Shown here: piece after piece, positions 1 to 5,358 of the stretch
Layout: each line of letters begins with the position of its first letter
How positions within the stretch are numbered: the stretch's first letter is position 1
Assembly: GCA_002414505.1 (NCBI GenBank)
Contig: DHZF01000032.1
Coordinates: 1 to 16,988 of the forward strand
Length of the DNA stretch: 16,988 nt
Source of the DNA: Hyphomonas sp. UBA5111
Lineage (GTDB): Bacteria > Pseudomonadota > Alphaproteobacteria > Caulobacterales > Hyphomonadaceae
Reading direction: 5' to 3'
Position numbers and translations under genes: made by a program
The notes under the pieces: model-generated
Database searches by the model: none
Seen by the model: the letters and a program-made list of their open reading frames with translations, nothing else
What the model was told of the DNA's origin: nothing

Positions 1-585
1 AACAACATTGCCGAAAGCCTGTTTTCGCAATTGGCCATGGAGGCCCATGCCCTGCCGGACTGGGTGGTGATGAGCGCCGGCACCGGCGGCACCTCAGCCA
101 CGATCGGGCGGTTCATTCGCTATCGCTGTGACATCGCCGCAAAGACCTCGCTCTGCGTCGCGGACCCGGAAAACTCGGTTTTCTACGATCATTACGAGAC
201 CGGCGATCCGGATATCCGTATCGGGACGAAATCGCGGATCGAGGGCATCGGGCGTCCCCGCGTCGAGGCCTCGTTCCAGCCGAATGTGATCGACCGGATG
301 ATGCGCGTGCCGGATGCGGCGTCCATTGCAACGATCCATTGGCTGCAGGGCCTGCTCGGGCGTCGCTGCGGTGGGTCCACGGGCACAAATGTCTGGGCCG
401 CGCTGAATCTGATGAAGGAAATGCGCGCCGCAGGACAGGCTGGAAGCGTCGCGACCCTGATTTGCGATGGCGGTGAGCGCTATCTCGATACCTACTACGA
501 TCCAGCCTGGATCGCGTCGCAGGGGCTGGACCTCGCGTCCCATCTGGCGCAATTGGAGAGGGCGATGTCTGGGGAGGCCGCCTGA
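1..585 (+). CDS. PLP-dependent cysteine synthase-fold enzyme, Cds1 (L-cysteine desulfhydrase)-like, 3' fragment
   Basis: The reading frame is open from base 1, so the N-terminus, including the PLP-binding lysine region, lies outside the window. About 194 C-terminal residues are visible. They contain a glycine-rich SAGTGGTSATIGR stretch, which in fold-type II PLP enzymes (the CysK/CBS family) holds the cofactor phosphate. They also contain the motif RCGGSTGTNVW, which I associate with Cds1-type L-cysteine desulfhydrases rather than ordinary CysK. Family knowledge suggests conversion of cysteine to pyruvate, ammonia and sulfide in the cytoplasm. The stop codon overlaps the arsC start (TGATG), so the two are translationally coupled. 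Cysteine synthase activity is the alternative reading; the fold is secure, the exact reaction is not. Confidence 0.8.
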   Translation, partial: NNIAESLFSQLAMEAHALPDWVVMSAGTGGTSATIGRFIRYRCDIAAKTSLCVADPENSVFYDHYETGDPDIRIGTKSRIEGIGRPRVEASFQPNVIDRMMRVPDAASIATIHWLQGLLGRRCGGSTGTNVWAALNLMKEMRAAGQAGSVATLICDGGERYLDTYYDPAWIASQGLDLASHLAQLERAMSGEAA

Positions 586-992
586 TGAGTGTCACCATCT
601 ATCACAATCCCGAGTGCGGCACGTCCCGCAATGTGCTCGAAATCATCCGGGCCAGCGGGGAAGAGCCCGAAGTGGTGCCCTATCTTCAGCGCGGCTGGAC
701 ACGGGAATTGCTGGCGGGCCTGCTCGGCGCTGCCGGCCTAAGCCCGCGCGATGCCCTGCGCACTTCGAAAAGCCCCGCAGAAGAGCTGGGCCTGACCGAT
801 CCCGCCGTCGATGATGCGCTCCTGTTCGAAGCCATGCTGAAACATCCGGTCCTCGTGAACCGGCCGATTGTGGTCACGAAAAAAGGGACGGCGCTCTGCC
901 GTCCCTCGGAAAAAGTGTTCGCTTTGCTGGACAATCCGCCCGCCAGCTTCACCAAGGAAGATGGCGAGACGATCCGCCCAGAGGGCGCCTGA
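585..992 (+). CDS. arsC: ArsC-type arsenate reductase (glutaredoxin-dependent family)
   Basis: This 135-residue protein has the usual length for the thioredoxin-fold ArsC/Spx family. The N-terminal YHNPECGTSRN places the catalytic cysteine at residue 11. The three arginines that bind oxyanion in plasmid R773 ArsC are matched by Arg59 (in ALRTS), Arg93 (in VNRPIV) and Arg106 (in LCRPSE). This supports reduction of arsenate to arsenite with glutathione and glutaredoxin. The ATG overlaps the stop of the preceding Cds1-like gene by one base, which implies one transcript. No arsR, arsB or acr3 gene is visible, so this may be a housekeeping ArsC copy rather than part of an arsenic resistance operon. 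It converges with the STAS gene with only two bases between the stops. Confidence 0.92.
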   Translation: MSVTIYHNPECGTSRNVLEIIRASGEEPEVVPYLQRGWTRELLAGLLGAAGLSPRDALRTSKSPAEELGLTDPAVDDALLFEAMLKHPVLVNRPIVVTKKGTALCRPSEKVFALLDNPPASFTKEDGETIRPEGA

Positions 993-994
993 GC

Positions 995-1387
995 CTAGGC
1001 AGGCTCTGTTTCGGCGGGGGCTTTTTCCAGCCAGACACGGGCATCTGCCTCGTCGGCCAGATCATAGACCTTCAATTCGGTATCGGGCAGGGCCACCGAT
1101 TGCATCTTCGCCGATTGGCGTATCCAGGGTTGGTCGGTGAGGACAGCCACCTTGCCAAAACGCTTTTGCAGCGCAAAGAATTCGGCCTTGCGTGACCAGT
1201 CGCTGGCGACCGTATGGAGCGTGCCCAGATCCATATGCTGCAATCGGACCAGCAGGCTGCCCGGATCCTCCGCGTCAGTCTGCTCCATCAATTGCTCGAC
1301 AGCCTCCGGCATGGAGTCGGGGCTCAGTTCGCCCTGTGCGTCGATCGTGGTGAGGTCTTTGGTTTCAGCTTGGATTGTATAAGGCAT
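995..1387 (-). CDS. SpoIIAA-like STAS-domain protein
   Basis: A 130-residue soluble protein. The segment KVAVLTDQPWIRQSAKMQ followed by LKVYDLADEADARVWL is typical of the SpoIIAA-like (STAS/SEC14-type) family found widely in Proteobacteria. No catalytic motif is visible and the molecular role of the family is poorly known. A longer frame runs upstream to 1492, but the ATG at 1387 is preferred: AGGAGA lies five bases before it, and the upstream extension would read through the promoter and the thiolase terminator. A perfect EcfG-type promoter lies at 1420-1444, so induction by the general stress response is likely. The gene ends two bases from arsC, tail to tail. Confidence 0.82.
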   Translation of the reverse strand: MPYTIQAETKDLTTIDAQGELSPDSMPEAVEQLMEQTDAEDPGSLLVRLQHMDLGTLHTVASDWSRKAEFFALQKRFGKVAVLTDQPWIRQSAKMQSVALPDTELKVYDLADEADARVWLEKAPAETEPA

Positions 1388-1398
1388 GAGTCTCCTGT

Positions 1399-1428
1399 TG
1401 GGGTTGCTTCTGTGTAAGCAACGCCCCA
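1399..1428 (-). repeat. Inverted repeat overlapping the -10 region of the STAS gene
   Basis: GGGGTTGCTT (1400-1409) pairs with AAGCAAC (1416-1422) and CCCC (1424-1427), with one bulged base at 1423, a six-base loop, and an outer T-A pair at 1399/1428. It overlaps the CGTT element of the EcfG promoter. There is no T-run, so it is not a terminator. It could be an operator, or the transcript could be too short to contain the whole stem. Confidence 0.5.
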
Positions 1429-1444
1429 GCCAGCCGGGTGTTCC
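1420..1444 (-). promoter_or_regulatory. EcfG (general stress sigma) promoter of the STAS gene
   Basis: On the minus strand GGAAC (1440-1444) is followed after exactly 16 bases by CGTT (1420-1423). This is the consensus of alphaproteobacterial EcfG/SigT promoters (GGAAC, 16-17 bases, CGTT). The -10 element lies 32 bases upstream of the ATG at 1387, giving a short leader that contains the AGGAGA ribosome site. Confidence 0.7.
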
Positions 1445-1470
1445 CGAATGAATGCAGAGTCCCCAAGGGC

Positions 1471-1504
1471 AAAAAAAGCCCGGCCCAGGCAAGCCTGGAC
1501 CGGG
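1471..1504 (-). terminator. Rho-independent terminator of the thiolase gene
   Basis: On the minus strand CCCGG-T-CCAGGC, loop TT, GCCTGG-G-CCGGG (1479-1504) forms an 11-bp stem with one mismatch, followed by seven T residues (1471-1477). It lies about 40 bases past the thiolase stop and separates that gene from the STAS gene. Confidence 0.88.
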
Positions 1505-1545
1505 AGAGGATTGAACAGATTGTAAGTAAGCTTCTGGGAGGAAGT

Positions 1546-2790
1546 TTAAATCCGTTCAATGATGATGGCCGGGGCCATGCCGCCTGCTGCGCACATGGTG
1601 ACCAGGCCGTAGCGGCCGCCGGAACGTTCAAGCTCGTCCAGTGCGGTGCCGATCAGGATGGAGCCGGTGGCGCCAATCGGATGGCCGAGCGCCATGGCGC
1701 CGCCATTGATGTTCACCTTCTCGCGGTCGAGGTTGAGATCGCGGATGAATTTCTCCGCCACGACCGAGAACGCCTCGTTGATTTCGTAGACGTCGATGTC
1801 GTCCGTGGTCAGGCCGGCTTTTTCCAGCACCTTCTTTGCGGCCGGGACGGGGGCGTTCAGCATCAGGGTCGGATCGTCACCCATGTTCGCCGTGGCCACG
1901 ATACGGGCGCGCGGCTTCAGGCCGTTCTTGTCGGCATATTCTTTTGAGGTGACGAGGATGGCGGCCGCACCATCCACAACGCCGGAAGAGTTACCGGCAT
2001 GGTGGACATGGGTCATCTTGCCTTCCAGCTGCGGGTATTTCTTCGTGACCATGGCGCCATAGGTGTTGCCCTGGTCATCGACCGGTACTTCCATGAACAT
2101 GTTGAACACGGTCTTCAGGCCGGACAGGCTTTCCATCGTCGTGCCGGGGCGCGGGAACTCGTCCTTGTCGAGCGCCAGCGTGCCGTCGCGGTTGTAGACG
2201 GGGATGATGGACTTGTCGAAACGGCCTTCATCCATGGCCCGTTTGGCGCGCTGCTGGCTGGTGACGGCCAACTGGTCGACGGCTTCGCGGTCAATGCCTT
2301 CCAGCGTCGCAATGGCATCGGCGCACACGCCTTGCTGGGATTGCGGGTGCAGTTCGCGCAAATGCAGGTTTCCGGCGTCCATCATGGGCGGCACTTTCGG
2401 GTCCGCCGTGGCGGCCGTGTAGCTCATCATTTCGCAGCCGCCGGCGATGACGCAGTCTTCCATGCCGGACATGATCTGCGCAGCAGCGAGTGATACGGTG
2501 GTGATGCCGGACCCGCAGAAGCGGTCGAGCGTCACGCCGGACGCCTTCACGTCAAACCCGGCATCAAGGGCGGCCATGCGGCCCATGTCCGCACCTTGCG
2601 CGCCGCGCTGGCTGGAGGTGCCCCAGATCACGTCATCGACCGTTGCCGTGTCGAGATTGTTGCGGTCGCGGATCGCGCCGAGCACGGTCGCGCCGAGGTG
2701 CTGCGGGTGCAGGTGGGCCAGCGAGCCCTTGCCAACTTTGCCGATGCCTCGCGGCGTACGCACAGCGTCAATGATATAGGCCTCAGCCAT
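1546..2790 (-). CDS. Thiolase (acetyl-CoA C-acyltransferase family)
   Basis: A 414-residue protein of normal thiolase length. The nucleophilic cysteine is Cys92 in LDRFCGSG. NEAF is at 338-341, His370 lies in GGAMALGHPIGATG, and the second catalytic cysteine is Cys400 in MCAAGGMAPA. All active-site blocks are intact, so the enzyme should carry out thiolytic cleavage or condensation of 3-ketoacyl-CoA. Substrate chain length (acetoacetyl-CoA versus beta-oxidation thiolase) cannot be decided here, and no fadB-like partner is adjacent. The ATG at 2790 is preceded by AAGGGAGAT at good spacing. A candidate operator of repeated CGTAA/TTACG lies 35-55 bases upstream, and a strong intrinsic terminator follows the gene. 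Confidence 0.93.
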   Translation of the reverse strand: MAEAYIIDAVRTPRGIGKVGKGSLAHLHPQHLGATVLGAIRDRNNLDTATVDDVIWGTSSQRGAQGADMGRMAALDAGFDVKASGVTLDRFCGSGITTVSLAAAQIMSGMEDCVIAGGCEMMSYTAATADPKVPPMMDAGNLHLRELHPQSQQGVCADAIATLEGIDREAVDQLAVTSQQRAKRAMDEGRFDKSIIPVYNRDGTLALDKDEFPRPGTTMESLSGLKTVFNMFMEVPVDDQGNTYGAMVTKKYPQLEGKMTHVHHAGNSSGVVDGAAAILVTSKEYADKNGLKPRARIVATANMGDDPTLMLNAPVPAAKKVLEKAGLTTDDIDVYEINEAFSVVAEKFIRDLNLDREKVNINGGAMALGHPIGATGSILIGTALDELERSGGRYGLVTMCAAGGMAPAIIIERI

Positions 2791-2825
2791 TTGGTATCTC
2801 CCTTGGGTTTATCCTTTTCCCAAGT

Positions 2826-2845
2826 TTACGCGCACGTAAGCGTAA
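2826..2845 (-). promoter_or_regulatory. Candidate operator upstream of the thiolase gene
   Basis: TTACG-CGCA-CGTAA (2826-2839) is an inverted repeat that continues directly into a second GCGTAA half-site (2840-2845). CGTAAG is thus tandemly repeated, and TTACGC/GCGTAA also pair across the site. The arrangement recalls operators of MerR-family regulators of acyl-CoA and branched-chain catabolism (LiuR type). That likeness is from memory and is inference. Confidence 0.4.
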
Positions 2846-2922
2846 GACTAGTCGTGACGTCGGGGTATGGGGCGAACTGTTTTCCGGGCCCTGCAATAAC
2901 CGCTGTGGATGGCGAGCCCATT

Positions 2923-2950
2923 TTGTCCAGAGGCCCGCTTGTGGCATAAT
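2923..2950 (+). promoter_or_regulatory. Candidate promoter of the aspartic protease gene
   Basis: TTGTCC (2923-2928) and CATAAT (2945-2950) are 16 bases apart on the plus strand. Transcription would begin near 2957, just before the AAGGA ribosome site at 2958. This supports the ATG at 2970 over the ATG at 2949, which would overlap the -10 element. Confidence 0.4.
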
Positions 2951-2969
2951 GTGGGAAAAGGACGCATCC

Positions 2970-3962
2970 ATGGGAGGATTGCCAGCACAACGGGCCACCC
3001 GGTCCGGTCTCATCCAGCACGCTGCCCTGACCAGCTTGTTGCTCGGCCTCTTTTTGCTCCTTTCCCTTCCCGCCGCAGCGAATACGAATACCCAGCAAAT
3101 CATTCCGTTCGAGATGGATTCCGAGGATCGGCTGATCGCGGAACTCTCCTTTGCAGAGGGTATTACGGCCACGGCTGTGATCGACACGGCCGCGACCCTG
3201 CCCATGATCGGCGGTGCCACCGCCCGTTCAGCCGGGATCGGTATTGTTCCGGGCGAAGAGAAATTCGTGGAAGTGCTCGGCCTTGGCGGCCCGGAAGTCT
3301 TCCCCCTGATCGACCTGCCCAGCCTTGGCGCCGGGTCGATCGCACTGGAACGGGTGCCAGTTGCCCTCGACCGCAAGATTGCCGTGAGCGGCGTCCGGAA
3401 TGTCCTGCCGATGAATGCGCTGACGGGCGATGTTGTCGATTTCGACTTCGACAAGGGTCATGTCACGGCCTATGACCGGCGTCCGGAGGGGCGGATGCGG
3501 GAGATCCTCTGCAAGCGCCCCCTCGTAGAGCGGGATGGTCTCTATTTCGTGCAAGTCAGCATCAATGGCCGGCGCGGGCTGGCCCTGATCGATACGGGAT
3601 CGACCATTACCTACATGAACTCTGCATTTGCAGCGCATGCCGGCACCAGGACCAATGAGGAAGAGACCCAGCGCCTGCTCGGAGTCACTGGGGGCGACTA
3701 TGACATGCATGTCGCCCGCGTCTCCCGCTTCGAACTGGATGATGTCGACATGGCCGGCTTCAACATGGTCGTGTCCGACCCGGCCCTGTTCGACTATCTC
3801 GGCATGGCGGACGAGCCGGTCATGATCCTTGGCATGGACTTCCTGTCACAATTCCGGGTGCAGATAGATCGCAAGCACAATCTGCTCTATTTGCGCATCC
3901 GCCACAGCGTTGCGAAGAAATGCCTCGTCTGCATGGAAGTGCAGACCTATCGGCGGCGCTGA
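2970..3962 (+). CDS. Exported two-lobed retropepsin-like aspartic protease
   Basis: The start at 2970 is chosen because AAGGA sits seven bases upstream; the ATG 21 bases earlier has no ribosome site. The 330-residue protein opens with arginines, a hydrophobic stretch (TSLLLGLFLLLSL) and PAAA, which reads as a Sec signal peptide. The mature part has two related halves. The first carries IDTAAT with Asp72, the second the canonical IDTGST with Asp208, then ILGMDFL (286-292) and a beta strand near the C-terminus, as in pepsin/retropepsin folds. It is therefore likely periplasmic or membrane-anchored. The first half has Ala where the active-site Gly is expected, so the two lobes may not be equally active. 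Two cysteines lie near the C-terminus (KKCLVCME). The substrate is unknown. Confidence 0.8.
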   Translation: MGGLPAQRATRSGLIQHAALTSLLLGLFLLLSLPAAANTNTQQIIPFEMDSEDRLIAELSFAEGITATAVIDTAATLPMIGGATARSAGIGIVPGEEKFVEVLGLGGPEVFPLIDLPSLGAGSIALERVPVALDRKIAVSGVRNVLPMNALTGDVVDFDFDKGHVTAYDRRPEGRMREILCKRPLVERDGLYFVQVSINGRRGLALIDTGSTITYMNSAFAAHAGTRTNEEETQRLLGVTGGDYDMHVARVSRFELDDVDMAGFNMVVSDPALFDYLGMADEPVMILGMDFLSQFRVQIDRKHNLLYLRIRHSVAKKCLVCMEVQTYRRR

Positions 3963-3985
3963 TCATGCCTGTTGGGATGGAGCGT

Positions 3986-4025
3986 CAGGCATCGCGTCTG
4001 CTCAGCAAGCATGACGCGATGCCTG
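3986..4025. terminator. 13-bp perfect inverted repeat between convergent genes
   Basis: CAGGCATCGCGTC (3986-3998) and GACGCGATGCCTG (4013-4025) form a perfect 13-bp stem with a 14-base loop. It lies between the stop of the protease gene and that of the convergent exported-protein gene. Neither side has a good T-run, so bidirectional termination or mRNA 3'-end protection is inferred from position and stem strength only. Confidence 0.5.
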
Positions 4026-4039
4026 GTTTGGGAATAGGC

Positions 4040-5104
4040 CTAGTCAGACGTCCGGTTCGAATAGGAGTCGGCTTCTTCGGTCGTGTAAGGCAGGTAGCGG
4101 ATCTGATAGCACTCGGACTTGCGATTCGCGCTCACGGTATTCGTGCACCGATTGACCATCTGCTGGCGCGCAGAGCTGAGGCGATTGCACTCTGAATATC
4201 CGAATTTGGCCATGCAGCCGCCGGACACAGCCCCGCCCAATTCCATGGCATCCTGGAAAGAGTCAGCGCCATACTCGGCATTCGGCACCTTGTAAGACTT
4301 ATCAATATACCATTTGTAGTGATCAAGAATGGCGGTTGGCGCGTCATCGGCCATCCAGGGATTGGAGAATTCCGGTTCGCGGATCGGGTTGGATTTTACG
4401 GCCTTGGCCTTGTTCTTCAGACCGGCGGATTCGCTTTCGATCTCCGCGATCAGATTGCCATTCGCGTCGAACAGTTTGAGCATTGTCGCCTTCATCTGCA
4501 CCGTCCGGTAGTAATCATTCTTCAGCTTGATCCAGCCGGCAGAGACGGGTGAGACCGGCACCATCCACATCTCGGCGCTGATCTTGCCGCCCATGCGGTT
4601 CAGCATGGCTTCGGCTTCTTCCATGGGGGCATCAAGAAACTTTATTTCATCCGTATTCACGATACGGACAGCATAGTCCATGCCTTCCGAGCCAGCTTTG
4701 CCGGCATCATAGTAGAAGTACATTGAGCCACTGTAGACACCATTCAGCGGGAAGCGTTCTTCGTTGAAATCATAATCATCGAGCCGCACGCTGAAGCGGG
4801 CATAATAGGCGGGCTGTCTCAGCACATCATCCGCCAACTCCTTGAACGCCGGGAAGGCCTCCTTCGCAAACCTGCGCCGCTCGAATTCATTGTCGAACCG
4901 GAGGTTCAAGGGCTTTGCCATCATGTTGACGACGGGGGCAGGCTCGCCGGAGACCTGGTGATAGAGAAGGGCTGTGTGGACGGGGGTGAGGCGCGCTTCA
5001 GGCGCGGCGTCCTTTGTTTCCGCTGTTGCGGGGTGGCTGCTCAGGGCGAGGCCCAGCATTGCGCCGGTCACACTCAACCGGGCAAGTCGTTTCGAAATGT
5101 ACAT
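4040..5104 (-). CDS. Exported protein of unknown function
   Basis: I do not recognise a family with certainty. The start at 5104 is chosen over the upstream ATG at 5134 because AGGA lies eight bases before it and it places a signal peptide at the very N-terminus (KR, a hydrophobic run, then HPATA|ET near residue 28). The mature protein of about 326 residues is rich in Tyr, Asp and Glu. Its middle has alternating hydrophobic patches that suggest beta structure. All four visible cysteines lie near the C-terminus (297, 306, 320, 332), suggesting two disulfides in the periplasm. There is no hydrolase motif. It lies downstream of, and on the same strand as, the PEPC-like gene, but 254 bases and a hairpin separate them, so it probably has its own promoter. 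Confidence 0.72.
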   Translation of the reverse strand: MYISKRLARLSVTGAMLGLALSSHPATAETKDAAPEARLTPVHTALLYHQVSGEPAPVVNMMAKPLNLRFDNEFERRRFAKEAFPAFKELADDVLRQPAYYARFSVRLDDYDFNEERFPLNGVYSGSMYFYYDAGKAGSEGMDYAVRIVNTDEIKFLDAPMEEAEAMLNRMGGKISAEMWMVPVSPVSAGWIKLKNDYYRTVQMKATMLKLFDANGNLIAEIESESAGLKNKAKAVKSNPIREPEFSNPWMADDAPTAILDHYKWYIDKSYKVPNAEYGADSFQDAMELGGAVSGGCMAKFGYSECNRLSSARQQMVNRCTNTVSANRKSECYQIRYLPYTTEEADSYSNRTSD

Positions 5105-5358
5105 CAATTGTGTCCTGTCATTCCTCGGTTTCATCAAATAAAGAGCAAGAAAAACGAGAAGAGGGACGGGCTTGGGACTGCCGCCAGAATCGGAAGTCAG
5201 TTTCGTGCATGTGTCCCCCCCTGTATCACCATGCGGATCTCATAGCATGGGGCCGAACAGGTTCATCCGGCCAAGGCCCGGAAATCATGAAAGATTCCGA
5301 AGCTCAACCGTATGATAGGAAAAATGAACGCCAAATGAAGCCCCAAATTTTGGGGTCT
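5105..5358. other. Intergenic region between the PEPC-like gene and the exported-protein gene
   Basis: No gene is supported in these 254 bases. The right end holds the hairpin described separately. CATGC (5230-5234) and GCATG (5245-5249) form a short inverted repeat. The leader of the exported-protein gene must start here, but I see no convincing promoter match. Confidence 0.5.
5341..5355 (-). terminator. Hairpin just after the PEPC-like gene
   Basis: CCCCAAA (5341-5347) pairs with TTTGGGG (5349-5355) around a single unpaired base; in RNA the innermost pairs must open to form the loop. It begins three bases after the TAA of the PEPC-like gene. The T-run on the minus strand is poor, so this is a weak terminator call. 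Confidence 0.4.

Noticed and set aside
1388..1492. Upstream extension of the STAS frame
   Set aside because: It would translate through the EcfG promoter and the thiolase terminator; AGGAGA marks the ATG at 1387.
2949..2969. Earlier ATG for the aspartic protease
   Set aside because: No ribosome site, and it overlaps a likely -10 element.
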